The notes: generated by a model not told the origin, from the sequence alone. A stretch of DNA of 64,000 bases from Rubripirellula lacrimiformis (GCF_007741535.1 NZ_CP036525.1:6882001-6946000), one strand, 5' to 3'; positions 1 through 9,616 are shown, counted from the stretch's first letter. Made by a program: numbers and translations.

Positions 1-35
1 GTCGTCTTGCCCACGATGATTCGGGTTCTTTGCAC

Positions 36-596
36 TCATTCGGACAGCCTATCCGTATCGGCCGGCGCCGCCGTGTCACCCGTCCCATCCGAATCCGCAG
101 GTTGCTCGGTCCCGTGGGATTGGGAACGACGCCGTCTTTCGTCGGCGCGAATGGCGCGGGTCAACAGCCGGTCGAAGGTTGCTGCAAAGGCCTTTTTGTC
201 GGTGGCACTGTAGGGCGACGTCCGGCCCACCACCATGCCTTCACCACGCAGATCATCCATGAAATTTCGCATCGACAATCGGGAAGCGATCGTGTCTTGG
301 GAGTATTCAACGCCGCGGGGGTCGATGACGTACAACCCGCCGTCCACCAAATCACTGGCCAAGGGCACATCGGCCGTGATCGCCAAATCACCGAAATCGG
401 CCGTCATGGCGATATAGCGGTCGGCTTGATCGGCGCCTTCGGGCACGGTGACCGATCGCACCTGGGCATAGGCCGGGGGGGCGACGACCGGGCGGTTGGC
501 GACCAAGATGGTTTCAATTTCCAGCCGCTTGGACGCTTTAAAAACAATCTCTTTGACGTCGGTCGGAGCCGCGTCAGCGTCGATCCAAATCTTCAA
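36..596 (-). CDS. YaiI/YqxD family (DUF188) protein
   Basis: A 186-residue protein opening with [10 protein letters not shown], the hallmark N-terminus of the YaiI/YqxD (DUF188) family, a PIN/NYN-like fold with conserved acidic residues near the N-terminus and no firmly assigned reaction. Further conserved-looking stretches are [15 protein letters not shown] and the [10 protein letters not shown] block. The frame stays open upstream to 863, but the family sequence starts at a TTG at 594-596 with an AGGA ribosome-binding site about 8-10 bases upstream, so I use that. The last 30 residues (Asp, Gly, Thr-rich) are a low-complexity tail beyond the usual family length of about 150. It is divergent from the small gene at 759. 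Function is family-level only. Confidence 0.85.
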   Translation of the reverse strand: MKIWIDADAAPTDVKEIVFKASKRLEIETILVANRPVVAPPAYAQVRSVTVPEGADQADRYIAMTADFGDLAITADVPLASDLVDGGLYVIDPRGVEYSQDTIASRLSMRNFMDDLRGEGMVVGRTSPYSATDKKAFAATFDRLLTRAIRADERRRRSQSHGTEQPADSDGTGDTAAPADTDRLSE

Positions 597-758
597 AGCA
601 GGTTTTCCTGGAAACAGCGAAATGGCGGATGAATGGCGGTTTGGCGGCGACTGACCAAACGTGTCAATCGTGACCCCGATGATGATTTCTGTCGAGGGCA
701 AGTCAGTTTCTTGCCGCTCGAAGATTGGTTTTCCACCTGAATCACGGAAGGTTTCACG

Positions 759-1073
759 ATGTCCAAATTTTACGCTCAATCCGGCAGCCGCTCGATCGTC
801 ATCACCGCCGAAAACGCCCGCGAAGCAGCGACACAATTGGTGGATCACGTGCTGGGGGATCATGTCTGGATCTACGGCGACGATTCGCTAAGCCAATCCG
901 ACCGCCGCGCCCACCTGGCGATGGAAACGCTGCTGACCCTAGACCATCAGGTTTCGGTTAGCCTTCGTGGTGCCGGACGCGACGATGCCGGCAACTTTGA
1001 TATCGCTGAACTGGTCAACGATTGGCACCGGCTGATGACCAGCGTCAGCCGCATGTATGGACAATCGGTGTAG
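759..1073 (+). CDS. small conserved-looking hypothetical protein
   Basis: A 104-residue soluble protein with no signal peptide or membrane segment. It begins [12 protein letters not shown] and has an acidic, His-containing middle. A GGAAGG ribosome-binding site lies a few bases upstream of the ATG. I do not recognise a family. It is divergent from the DUF188 gene and convergent with the acyltransferase gene at 1196. The 162 bases between 596 and 759 would carry both promoters. Coding is supported by the ribosome-binding site, compact size and position between two real genes. Confidence 0.65.
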   Translation: MSKFYAQSGSRSIVITAENAREAATQLVDHVLGDHVWIYGDDSLSQSDRRAHLAMETLLTLDHQVSVSLRGAGRDDAGNFDIAELVNDWHRLMTSVSRMYGQSV

Positions 1074-1090
1074 CGGCTAGTGCGGCCCCG

Positions 1091-1117
1091 CATACTCGCA
1101 TACTCGCATACTCGCAT
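1091..1117. repeat. 8-bp microsatellite (CATACTCG x3)
   Basis: Three tandem copies of CATACTCG followed by a partial CAT, in the 122-bp gap between two convergent genes. No function is inferred. Confidence 0.8.
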
Positions 1118-1195
1118 CCCAGCGGCCCCGGATGTCCAACGGGGGGCAATCGATCACGCCATCCGAAATTCCACGGTGCACGCTTTGACGTTTTT

Positions 1196-2059
1196 TCAAT
1201 CGGCCCAACTGGCCAGCCGCGACTCGATGAACTCGATCACTTGCTGGTGCTGTGCTTCACCGCGGCCCACGACATCGATGGGAGATCCGAATTCGAAATG
1301 CACGGTCTTGCTGGGATCGATCGGGCCCAAGTCTTTGATCCGCTTTCCGTTGCCCCATGCATCGGTCCGCAGCGCGATCGGAATGACAGGCACGCCGCAG
1401 CGCGACGCCAATTTGATGCCGATCGAATTGAACTGTGATGGATCGAACGACGTGCTTCGTGTGGTCTGCGGAAAAACGACGACCGAGATGCCTCGTTGAA
1501 GCCTTTCCGCACCCTGGGTCATCACGACCTTGAAGTCTTCCCGTGCGTTGACTCGCGACACTGCGATCGGATTGCGCGAGCCGAGAATGTGTCGAAACAC
1601 CGGATAGTCCACCAAGCTTTGCTTGACCACAAAGGTCACATCACAAATCGGTTGAACGATCGCTGGCAACACGATCGTTTCCAACATGCTCATGTGGTTG
1701 CCGACAAACACACAAGGCGAGTGCAACGATTGCAAGTTCCCAGTGCCGGCGACTTCGACGGTGATGCCTACTGATTCCAGGGCACGCAGCACTTCAAAAC
1801 TGGTCCGGCTCCACGTTTCGTTGTCGTATCTGCCGCGTTTTGCAACCCGGCTAGAACGCAGAACGTTGCGCACAAACTGCTGATAGAAATGCAGGGTTGG
1901 AAACGTCCGTCCGACCATTGACGGTGGCTGACCTGCCGACCGATAGCCCCCATCGACGTATTGAATCTGGTCGTCACGACGGGGTGGCACAAGGTCGGAC
2001 ACGGCAACGATCGTTGTTGATAACGGTAAAGCGAGATCCAAGCGGATCGAAAGGTCCAC
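1196..2059 (-). CDS. PlsC/LPLAT-type 1-acyl-glycerol-3-phosphate acyltransferase-like
   Basis: A 287-residue protein (GTG start at 2059) of the lysophospholipid acyltransferase superfamily, which transfers an acyl chain to a lysophospholipid at the inner membrane face. Motif I is NHMSMLET at residues 121-128, so the usual HX4D reads HX4E. Motif III is FPQTTRS at 197-202 where FPEGTRS is normal. The block GVPVIPIALRTDAWGNGK near the C-terminus fits motif IV (VPVIPV). Residues 1-47 look non-conserved; an ATG at 1918 (MVGRTFPTLHFYQQ) is an alternative start, and neither start has a strong ribosome-binding site. It is followed upstream by malQ on the same strand with a 55-base gap. Activity is uncertain because two catalytic motifs are altered. 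Confidence 0.75.
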   Translation of the reverse strand: MDLSIRLDLALPLSTTIVAVSDLVPPRRDDQIQYVDGGYRSAGQPPSMVGRTFPTLHFYQQFVRNVLRSSRVAKRGRYDNETWSRTSFEVLRALESVGITVEVAGTGNLQSLHSPCVFVGNHMSMLETIVLPAIVQPICDVTFVVKQSLVDYPVFRHILGSRNPIAVSRVNAREDFKVVMTQGAERLQRGISVVVFPQTTRSTSFDPSQFNSIGIKLASRCGVPVIPIALRTDAWGNGKRIKDLGPIDPSKTVHFEFGSPIDVVGRGEAQHQQVIEFIESRLASWAD

Positions 2060-2114
2060 AGACGATACGAGACGACTGCGACCCGCAGGTTTGGTGATCC
2101 AACGAATTCGTCGA

Positions 2115-3644
2115 TCAGGCGGGTTCTTTGACCAGGCGATCTGAACTGGCCATCCGATTGGAACTTTGGGTCATCTCGCGAATCCGATCGGCAAGGTCGT
2201 CCGTGATCATTCCCGGCGTCAATCGCCAAGCCCAATTCCCATCGGCTTTGCCCGGCATGTTCATCTTAGCTTCGTTCCCGAGACCCAAGAAATCTTGAAT
2301 CGGGACGATCGCGGTATCCGATGCGGATTGATAGACCGCGTCGATCATTTGCCAGTGCACATCGTCGCCACCGGTGACGATTTCATCCAGTGGATCCGGC
2401 GCGTCGGCGCGTGGCTTGCGACTGCGATACCACCCCACCAACGTGTCATTGTCGTGCGTACCGGTATATGCGACCGAACGCTCGGTATAGGAACGAGGGC
2501 GATGGAAATCGTCCTCTTCGGTATCGAAACCAAACTGGAACACTCGCATCCCGGGGAACCCGAGTTCATCACGAAGTTGATGGACCGCTTCGGTGATCAT
2601 CCCCAAGTCTTCGGCAATCATCGGCAATTCGCCAAGTTTACGCCGTGCGGCCTGAAACGGCTTTGCACCGGGGCCGATCACCCAACGTCCACTGACGGCC
2701 GTTTTGGCGGATGCAGGCACTTCCCAATACGCTTCGAATCCACGGAAGTGGTCGACGCGAAGCAGGTCAAACTGCTGCAAGGCTCCGCGGAATCGTGCGG
2801 TCCACCAGGCATAGTCGGTTGATTCCAGCACATCCCAGCGGTACTGAGGGTTGCCCCACAGTTGGCCGGTCTTGCTGAAATAATCGGGCGGTACACCGGC
2901 GACTAGCGTCGGCTTGCCGAACATGTCCAATGCAAACAGATCTTGGTTGGCCCAAACATCGGCACTGTTGTGCGCGACGAAGATCGGCATGTCGCCGTAC
3001 ATCTGGATGCCGCGGTCGTTGGCGTAGGCCTTCAACCGTTTCCACTGTCGATCAAAAATGAATTGCTGGAACTCTGAAAAATCGATTTCGTCGCGCAGCT
3101 TCTGGTCCCAATTTTCGATCGCGTCCGAAAAGCGGCGCACGATTTCGATCGGCCACTGGGTCCAGTCGGAATTTCCGAAGTGCCGCATCATCGCTTCGAA
3201 TCGTGCGAATTCGTCCAACCAGCTTGCACCGGCAACGAACTGATCCAGCGATGCTTGGATCTGCGGGTAGTTCCCGCTGGTGAATCGATCGAACGCCTTC
3301 CTTAGGATCGCTTGCTTGAACTCCGCCACGGCGGCGTAGTCCACTTTGGACGAATCGGCGGACACAGATTCCGATGGTTGAATATCGTCTGCATCCAGCA
3401 ATCCGTCTTGGACAAGCAATTCAGGACTGATCATCAACGGGTTGCCGGCAAACGCCGAATACCCGCTATACGGCGAATCACAGGCCGACGGTGGCACCAA
3501 CGGCAGGATCTGCCAGATGCCTTGACCGGCGGCTTGCAAAAAATCGACGAACGCAAACGCGTTCGGACCGAGGTCGCCGATGCCATAATCACCTGCAAGG
3601 CTGGTGATGTGGCAGAGCACTCCTGAAGATCTTTGGAAACGCAT
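2115..3644 (-). CDS. malQ: 4-alpha-glucanotransferase (amylomaltase)
   Basis: A 509-residue GH77 enzyme that disproportionates alpha-1,4-glucans and releases glucose, feeding short maltodextrins to the phosphorylase next door. It begins RFQRSSGVLCHITSL and has QILPLVPP, typical of amylomaltase. Catalytic residues are visible: the nucleophile Asp in RVDHFRGFEAYWE (about 295), the acid/base Glu in AEDLG (about 342) and Asp in GTHDNDTLVGWY (about 396). These positions closely match the 500-residue bacterial amylomaltases. The ATG at 3644 is chosen over the open extension to 3716 because the family N-terminus starts there. It lies 8 bases after the glgP stop, so the two genes almost certainly share a transcript. 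Confidence 0.96.
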   Translation of the reverse strand: MRFQRSSGVLCHITSLAGDYGIGDLGPNAFAFVDFLQAAGQGIWQILPLVPPSACDSPYSGYSAFAGNPLMISPELLVQDGLLDADDIQPSESVSADSSKVDYAAVAEFKQAILRKAFDRFTSGNYPQIQASLDQFVAGASWLDEFARFEAMMRHFGNSDWTQWPIEIVRRFSDAIENWDQKLRDEIDFSEFQQFIFDRQWKRLKAYANDRGIQMYGDMPIFVAHNSADVWANQDLFALDMFGKPTLVAGVPPDYFSKTGQLWGNPQYRWDVLESTDYAWWTARFRGALQQFDLLRVDHFRGFEAYWEVPASAKTAVSGRWVIGPGAKPFQAARRKLGELPMIAEDLGMITEAVHQLRDELGFPGMRVFQFGFDTEEDDFHRPRSYTERSVAYTGTHDNDTLVGWYRSRKPRADAPDPLDEIVTGGDDVHWQMIDAVYQSASDTAIVPIQDFLGLGNEAKMNMPGKADGNWAWRLTPGMITDDLADRIREMTQSSNRMASSDRLVKEPA

Positions 3645-3652
3645 CGTTCGAA

Positions 3653-6160
3653 TCAGCCCTTTCCGTTTTTTTGTGCTGCGCCGCTCTTTGCAGCGCCCAG
3701 CGGCTTCGCCTTCCAAATTTCGTCCGCATACTGACCAATCGTTCGGTCGCTAGAGAACCACCCACTCGTGGCCGAATTTAGAATGCTCATGCGATTCCAA
3801 AGTTTCTGGTCCGAGTAAGTCTTGGCGGCTTCGGCCTGTGCATCAATGTAGCTTCGGAAGTCGGCGATCGTCAGCCACTGATCGTGCGGATTTCGCAAAC
3901 CCGAAGTCAGCAGATCAAAGATCCCTGGCTCAGTGGCATTGAAATGGCCGCCTTCGATCAGTTCCATCACGCGTCGAATATCTTCGTCTTTCGAAATGAT
4001 CGCGTTCGGATCGTAGTCCTTCTTGGTCGCCACCACTCCGTCGGCATCCAGGCCGAACAAGAAAAAGTTTTCCTCGCCCGCCTTCTCGCGGATTTCGATG
4101 TTGGCACCGTCCAGAGTTCCGATCGTCAACGCACCGTTCATCATGAACTTCATGTTGCCGGTACCCGACGCTTCTTTGCCAGCCGTCGAAATCTGCTCGG
4201 AAAGCTCGGTTCCCGGACAAATGATCTCCATCGACGAAACGCGATAGTTCGGGAAAAAGACAAGTTTCAACATGTCCTTGTTCATCGGATCCGAATTCAC
4301 CACCGACCCCACGTTGTTGATCAATTTGACGATCAACTTTGCCACATGGTATCCCGGGGCCGCTTTGCCGCCGATCAGAACACAGCGTGGGACCATGCCC
4401 TCGGTGTCGCCGCGGCGAATACGGTCATACAGATGGACAACGTGCAGCACGTTCAACAGTTGTCGTTTGTATTCGTGGATCCGTTTGACTTGGACATCGA
4501 ACAACGCCGACGTGTTGAATTCAACGCCGGTGTTGGCTTTGACGTACTGAGCCAAACGTTGTTTGTTTCTCTGTTTGACGTCCGACCATTTCTTTTGGAA
4601 CGCAGGATCGTCGGCATAGGGCACCAACTTCTCTATTTGCCCCAGATCGGATTCCCACCCGGTGCCGATGGTTTCGTACAACAGGTTCCGCAGGTCTGGA
4701 TTGCAGTGCGACAACCATCGACGCTGGGTCACACCGTTGGTCTTGTTGTTGAACTTCTCGGGCCACATCGCATAGAAGTCAGAGAACAACCCGCTCTTCA
4801 ACAGTTCGGTGTGCAACGCCGCCACGCCGTTGACCGAGAAACTGCCGACGATCGACAGATAGGCCATGCGGATGTGGGGCTGATCCCCCTCTTCGACCAA
4901 CGACACACGACGTCGCAGTTCCATGTCGCCGGGGTACAGCTTGGTGACCTCGGCCAAGAAACGTTCGTTGATCTCGAAGATGATTTCTAGCAAACGTGGC
5001 AACAGACGGCTGAACAAACTGACCGACCATCGTTCCAAGGCTTCGGGCAGCAACGTGTGGTTGGTGTAGGCCATGCAACCGGAAGTAATCTTCCACGCCT
5101 GATCCCAATCCAAACCGTGTTCGTCCATCAACAGACGCATCAACTCGGGAACGGCCGACGCAGGGTGCGTGTCATTCAACTGGAAACAATTCAGCTTGCC
5201 GAAATCGGTGAAGTCGTCTCCGTGCTGGTCAACCCATTTTGCCAAAACATCCTGAAGGCTAGCCGAGACCAGGAAGTACTGCTGTTTTAGCCGCAGCTCT
5301 TTCCCGTTCTCGCTGGCATCATTCGGATACAGAACCATCGAAATCTGCTCGGCGTTGTTCTTCTGAACCACGGCGTCGGGATAGTTGCCCGAGTTGAATT
5401 CTTCCAGGTTGAACACGTCGGTCGCTTCGGCTTTCCACAGGCGAAGCGTGTTGACGGTTTCGTTCTTGTAGCCCGGGATCGGCATGTCGTAGGGCACGGC
5501 CAACAAATCGTGGGTTCCCACCCACTTGCTGAACGGTTTCCCCTGGTCGTTGATGCCGCGGTGGGTGTGCCCGTAGAACTTGATCGTCCGAGTATTTTCT
5601 GGTCGCTCGATTTCCCAAGGGTTGCCTTCACGCAACCAGTGATCGGGGGCTTCGACTTGGCGACCATCTTCGATGTATTGATGGAACATGCCGAATTCAT
5701 ATCGGATTCCATAGCCAACCACGGGCAGCTGCAGGTTGGCACAGCTGTCCAAGAAACATGCGGCCAAGCGGCCCAAGCCACCATTGCCGAGACCCGCATC
5801 CGGTTCGGATTCTTCGATTTCCTCTAGCTTCAATCCGTACTGGTGAAGCGCCAGACGGGCATCTTCGTCCAAGCCCAAATTCTGAATCGCGTTGTTCAGC
5901 GAACGACCAAGCAGGAATTCGAGGGAGAAGTAATGAACACGACGTTCGTTGCTTTCGGCAAACCGCTTTCGCGTCGCTCCCCAGTGCTTCGTCACTCGAT
6001 CACGAACCGCTGTCGCCAATGCCCGATAGTAATAGGCGTCGTCTGCTTTGTCGGTGAAGTGACCGAGCGTGAAGTACAGGTGTCGCCGCAATTCTTCGGG
6101 CAACGGCGCTAGGATGTCAGCGATGGGCATGCTTGGGGTGGCCTTCGGTGTAGCTTTCAA
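3653..6160 (-). CDS. glgP: glycogen/maltodextrin phosphorylase
   Basis: A GT35 alpha-glucan phosphorylase of 835 residues, the normal family length, releasing glucose-1-phosphate from glycogen or maltodextrin in the cytoplasm. Diagnostic blocks are HYFSLEFLLGRSL near residue 75, GNGGLGRLAACFLDS, NGVTQRRWL, RIHEYKRQLLN, and the pyridoxal-phosphate site SGTGNMKFMMNGALTIGT (Lys near 668). The frame opens at TTG (6160, GGA eight bases upstream) and an ATG ten codons later at 6130 with a weak GAAGG is an alternative. It heads a two-gene unit with malQ 8 bases downstream. No branching or debranching enzyme lies in the window. Confidence 0.96.
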   Translation of the reverse strand: MKATPKATPSMPIADILAPLPEELRRHLYFTLGHFTDKADDAYYYRALATAVRDRVTKHWGATRKRFAESNERRVHYFSLEFLLGRSLNNAIQNLGLDEDARLALHQYGLKLEEIEESEPDAGLGNGGLGRLAACFLDSCANLQLPVVGYGIRYEFGMFHQYIEDGRQVEAPDHWLREGNPWEIERPENTRTIKFYGHTHRGINDQGKPFSKWVGTHDLLAVPYDMPIPGYKNETVNTLRLWKAEATDVFNLEEFNSGNYPDAVVQKNNAEQISMVLYPNDASENGKELRLKQQYFLVSASLQDVLAKWVDQHGDDFTDFGKLNCFQLNDTHPASAVPELMRLLMDEHGLDWDQAWKITSGCMAYTNHTLLPEALERWSVSLFSRLLPRLLEIIFEINERFLAEVTKLYPGDMELRRRVSLVEEGDQPHIRMAYLSIVGSFSVNGVAALHTELLKSGLFSDFYAMWPEKFNNKTNGVTQRRWLSHCNPDLRNLLYETIGTGWESDLGQIEKLVPYADDPAFQKKWSDVKQRNKQRLAQYVKANTGVEFNTSALFDVQVKRIHEYKRQLLNVLHVVHLYDRIRRGDTEGMVPRCVLIGGKAAPGYHVAKLIVKLINNVGSVVNSDPMNKDMLKLVFFPNYRVSSMEIICPGTELSEQISTAGKEASGTGNMKFMMNGALTIGTLDGANIEIREKAGEENFFLFGLDADGVVATKKDYDPNAIISKDEDIRRVMELIEGGHFNATEPGIFDLLTSGLRNPHDQWLTIADFRSYIDAQAEAAKTYSDQKLWNRMSILNSATSGWFSSDRTIGQYADEIWKAKPLGAAKSGAAQKNGKG

Positions 6161-6799
6161 TGTCTAGTCCAGCATTTCAATTGGAGGTCTGTCTGCGTAT
6201 ATCGTCTATCGTCGGACAGATCCCTACGAATCGCAAATATTGTCACGGAATTCTATAGCTCTGTCGACGTTCATCTGCCAGCGTCCGATTTCGGCCCCCA
6301 ACGATCCGATGAATGCGGGGGATGCCGTTATTGAAAAACGCGGCAGTCGTGCAGACTGGTATCGATTGTCGTCTGGACACGTCAAGCCCACACCGCCGCC
6401 GCATCCGTGAAAGACGCCACCAGACTGCGATCCGCCATGCAAAATGCAAATCAACCACGGCGTGAAACAAACCGCCTGTCCGAGTGAAACTTTGCAATCG
6501 CCAAACTTGCTTCGGGGGGGGCACCACCAACATCGATGTTTGCAACCTGCCCGTCGGCAATGGGCAGTCGGCAACGATGGACTCGGCCCGAACACCGCGG
6601 ACCGCCAACAGATCTGGGCAAGCTAGGGGGACCACGCAAAGCGACGGCGCCTGCAAGCGACAAGCATCCCACAGCGCTGGAATAAAGCACCCCAGCACGT
6701 CCATCTGCCGCAGGTCCCGCGAACCTTTCCCCCCGCCATCGACTCTTTCGTACCCAGTGATGGCATGTGCCATCCTATGATTTTAAAAAAGGAACATCG
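6161..6799. other. intergenic region glgP/rtcB
   Basis: About 640 bases separating divergent glgP and rtcB. It contains a G7 run near 6515 and a short hairpin (CTGCCC and GGGCAG arms, 6547-6567), but no gene I can support. Promoters of both flanking genes should lie here. Short overlapping open frames on both strands lack ribosome-binding sites and protein-like composition. Confidence 0.5.
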
Positions 6800-8296
6800 A
6801 TGGACACGATCAACCCGAACCTACGAATCAGTGGACCGGCGACGGCAACCATCGATGTTGGCGACGCACACAGCCCAATCACCGTGATCGGCAACGATGC
6901 GATCCGGCAAACGTTCGACGACCAAACAATCCAACAAGCCATCAACAGTCGCTTGGCACCAGGTGTTACCGACGTTGTGCTGAACCCGGACGCGCACGTC
7001 GGTTACGGAGCACCGGTCGGATGCGTGATGCTATCCCCCACGCACGTGTACCCAGGTCCCGTCGGTGTGGACATCAAGTGCAGCATGAGCCTGCTGCAAA
7101 CCGATATCCCTGCCGATGAAATCGTATCCCAAACGGTGCGACGGAAACTGATCCAAGCGATCGGTAAACGAGTCCCCAGTGGTGCCGGACGTGGCCAACG
7201 ACACGTCCCCAAAAGCCGACCAGTCGATGGCCGATTGGGATTCCAGCTGACCACCGAAGGCGCATCCAAAAACGTTCTGAAGAAGCTGGGGATCCCCAAG
7301 GCCTGGGCCGACCGATGCGAAGACTGGCACCACACCGCGCCGGACGGGTCGTCGGACACACTTGCCGCACGACTGGAATTCCTAGGCCGCAATCGCGACA
7401 GCTTGGATCGCTTGGAAAGCAAGTACCGACAACTGGGCAGCTACGGTGGCGGAAACCACTTTGGCGAGGCAGAGGTTGTACGCTTTGCCAAGGACCAAGC
7501 CAGCCGCGAAGTGGCCCAGTCGTTTGGACTGCGCGATGGTCACGTCGCGTTCCTGTCGCACTGCGGTTCACGCGGTCTCGGTCACGACCTAGCCATGGGA
7601 CAGTTCCGATCGTTGAAGACATCGTTTCAAAAACAGGGCCTGGCGTTTCCCGCAGGTGATCCGCAATTGGTGTACGCCGATGCGCGTAGCGACGAAGGGC
7701 GTCTGTATCTGTGCGATATGGCGATGGGTGCCAACTTTGCAACCGTCAACCATTTGATGATCAATCAACTGGTGCTGGAAGCATTCCGCGAAGTGTTCCC
7801 ATCGGTCCGCGGCGAACTGGTGTACTTCATCAGCCACAACATCGTACGACAAGAACAGGTCGGCCAGCAGCTGCAGTGGGTGCACCGCAAGGGCGCCACG
7901 CGAGCGTTTCCGGCTAGGCACCCGGGTTTGCAGCGAACACCGTTTGCCGAAACAGGCCACCCGATCCTGCTGCCTGGGAACCCTCGCGATGGATCTAGCG
8001 TGATGGTCGCTCTGCCAGGCGCCGAACGTTCCGCGTTCAGCGTGAACCACGGTGCGGGGCGACGCATGAGCCGTACCAAGGCAAAGAAGATGTTGGACCA
8101 ACACCAGATCGATACCGAACTGATGAACCACGACATCCTTAGCAATTGTCGACAATACCCACGCGACGAAGCACCGGATGCGTACAAGGATTTCAATCAG
8201 GTACTGGCAAGTGTCGAACAGGCCGGACTAGCAACGGAAGTCGCTCGGTTGGAAGCCAAGTTCGTGATCAAAGATGGCGCGCCTGCGGACGACTGA
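6800..8296 (+). CDS. rtcB: RtcB-type RNA ligase
   Basis: A 498-residue RtcB-family protein. RtcB joins 2',3'-cyclic-phosphate or 3'-phosphate RNA ends to 5'-OH ends using GTP and manganese, in tRNA repair and RNA healing. The metal-binding blocks are PDAHVGYGAPVGC and GVDIKCSM (Cys94), then GGGNHFGEAEV, SHCGSRGLGH and ISHNIVRQE; the guanylylated His is in VNHGAGRRMSRTKA (His417). The ATG at 6800 is chosen because AAAAAAGGA lies just upstream; an in-frame GTG at 6767 has no ribosome-binding site. The proline of the canonical GVGFDINCG block is replaced by a variant, so it belongs to a divergent RtcB branch. No archease, RtcA or RtcR regulator is adjacent. Confidence 0.92.
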   Translation: MDTINPNLRISGPATATIDVGDAHSPITVIGNDAIRQTFDDQTIQQAINSRLAPGVTDVVLNPDAHVGYGAPVGCVMLSPTHVYPGPVGVDIKCSMSLLQTDIPADEIVSQTVRRKLIQAIGKRVPSGAGRGQRHVPKSRPVDGRLGFQLTTEGASKNVLKKLGIPKAWADRCEDWHHTAPDGSSDTLAARLEFLGRNRDSLDRLESKYRQLGSYGGGNHFGEAEVVRFAKDQASREVAQSFGLRDGHVAFLSHCGSRGLGHDLAMGQFRSLKTSFQKQGLAFPAGDPQLVYADARSDEGRLYLCDMAMGANFATVNHLMINQLVLEAFREVFPSVRGELVYFISHNIVRQEQVGQQLQWVHRKGATRAFPARHPGLQRTPFAETGHPILLPGNPRDGSSVMVALPGAERSAFSVNHGAGRRMSRTKAKKMLDQHQIDTELMNHDILSNCRQYPRDEAPDAYKDFNQVLASVEQAGLATEVARLEAKFVIKDGAPADD

Positions 8297-8352
8297 TGCG
8301 TCCAGCACGACCGAGGGATCTTAGGCAGTGCCACAGCGCCCGCTCGTGAAGC

Positions 8353-8470
8353 AACGAGCGATCAATCAGCGTCGCGATTCAAGTCCTCTCGCCCCCGCCG
8401 CGCAGCGGTTTGCGGGGGAGAGAGCTAGAGAGAGGGGGAAGAAAGAAACGACACTGATTGATCGCTCGTC
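8353..8470. repeat. inverted-repeat element (22-bp arms)
   Basis: Arms ACGAGCGATCAATCAGCGTC (8354-8373) and its near-perfect complement at 8449-8470 enclose about 75 bases. Inside is a second palindrome, CTCGCCCCCGCC against GCGGGGGAGAG (8387-8420). The structure resembles a small non-coding palindromic element such as a MITE or REP-like unit, directly downstream of rtcB, where it could also act as a transcript end. Confidence 0.6.
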
Positions 8471-8614
8471 GTGAACGGTACGAAAGCAGCGTCCGTAAGA
8501 GCGGCCTGTTGAGTGAGCCGCGACGCGTCACGGAACGTCCGGCTTAAAACAGCCTCAAAGAGGCGAAAGCATCATGCCGTTTGGGCGGGCCCCACGGATT
8601 CAGTGTTACCACCG

Positions 8615-9376
8615 CCCCCTCACCCCAGCCCTCTCCCCCTAGATAATCGAAGCTCCACTTCGATAATCCAGGGGGAGAGGGGGCAAAGGAAAACCAACCA
8701 ACCGCAGTGTCTCCCCCAACTCGTTTTGCCCCCTCTCCCCCGCGTTGAACGCGAGTTCCGCTCGCGTTCAATGTGGGGGAGAGGGTTGGGGTGAGGGGGC
8801 AAAAGAAAACCAACCAACCGCAGTGTCTCCCCAAATCGTTTTGCCCCCTCTCCCCCGCGTTGAACGCGAGTTCTGCTCGCATTCAATGTGGGGGAGAGGG
8901 TTGGGGTGAGGGGGCAAAAGAAAACCAACCAACCGCAGTGTCTCCCCACCTCGTTTTGCCCCCTCTCCCCCGCGTTGAACGCGAGTTCTGCTCGCATTCA
9001 ATGTGGGGGAGAGGGTTGGGGTGAGGGGGCAAAAGAAAACCAACCAACCGCAGTGTCTCCCCACCTCGTTTTGCCCCCTCTCCCCCGCGTTGAACGCGAG
9101 TTCCGCTCGCGTTCAATGTGGGGGAGAGGGTTGGGGAGAGGGGGCAAAAGAAAACCAACCAACCGCAGTGTCTCCCCAAATCGTTTTGCCCCCTCTCCCC
9201 CGCGTTGAACGCGAGTTCTGCTCGCATTCAATGTGGGGGAGAGGGTTGGGGTGAGGGGGCAAAGGAAAACCAACTAACCGCAGTGTCGCCCCAACTCGTC
9301 TTGCCCCCTCTCCCCCGCGTTGAACGCGAGTTCTGCTCGCGTTCAACGTGGGGGAGAGGGCTGGGGTGAGGGGGCA
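8615..9376. repeat. tandem array of ~115-bp palindromic (REP-like) units
   Basis: Six near-identical copies of a 115-116-bp unit; the AAACCAACCAACCG landmark is at 8691, 8807, 8922, 9037, 9152 and 9267 (one T to C change in the last copy), plus a divergent leading unit at 8615-8690 with a different loop. Each unit contains CCCCCTCTCCCCC, an inner stem TTGAACGCGAG / CTCGCGTTCAA and GGGGGAGAGGG, so each can fold into a long hairpin. Several copies differ by one base that turns a G-C pair into a G-U wobble on minus-strand RNA. All six frames give proline-rich pseudo-proteins, so this is not coding. Confidence 0.9.
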
Positions 9377-9576
9377 CGACCTTCGCCGCTCCGCGGCCAA
9401 GCCGGACGTTCTCGTAAGCGGCCGGCAATCCCACGTTGGCCGACATTCGGCGCGAACTCTCTGTGCTTTGGCGGCACTTGACCGGACGGCTCGCGTCGTT
9501 TCGCTACCAAGGAAGTGGCATTCGCCGCTAGCCAGCAACCGAGCTAAGTCCGCAACGGTCCTGACCGCGCATAAAA
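9377..9576. other. intergenic stretch after the repeat array
   Basis: Two hundred bases with no convincing gene or structure between the array and the terminator of the cold-shock gene. Confidence 0.4.
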
Positions 9577-9616
9577 AAACACCACGGCCCTAAAAACCAG
9601 GACAGCGGTGTTCTAT
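9577..9616 (-). terminator. Rho-independent terminator for the cold-shock gene
   Basis: On the minus strand AACACC...TCCT pairs with AGGG...GGTGTT across a short T-rich loop, followed by a run of seven T. It lies about 160 bases beyond the stop of the cold-shock gene and is the only obvious intrinsic terminator there. A second imperfect stem (GGTT..CCCC / GGGG..AACC) at 9631-9673 lies between the gene and the terminator. Confidence 0.65.

Noticed and set aside
3884-4990. 368-residue frame antisense to glgP
   Set aside because: Shadow of a well-supported phosphorylase gene.
6224-6773. Hypothetical genes in the glgP/rtcB gap
   Set aside because: Frames on both strands overlap fully and lack ribosome-binding sites.
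8513-9370. Many overlapping proline-rich open frames across the repeat array
   Set aside because: They are reading frames through a GC-rich tandem repeat; the same pseudo-peptide repeats in all frames and there are no ribosome-binding sites.
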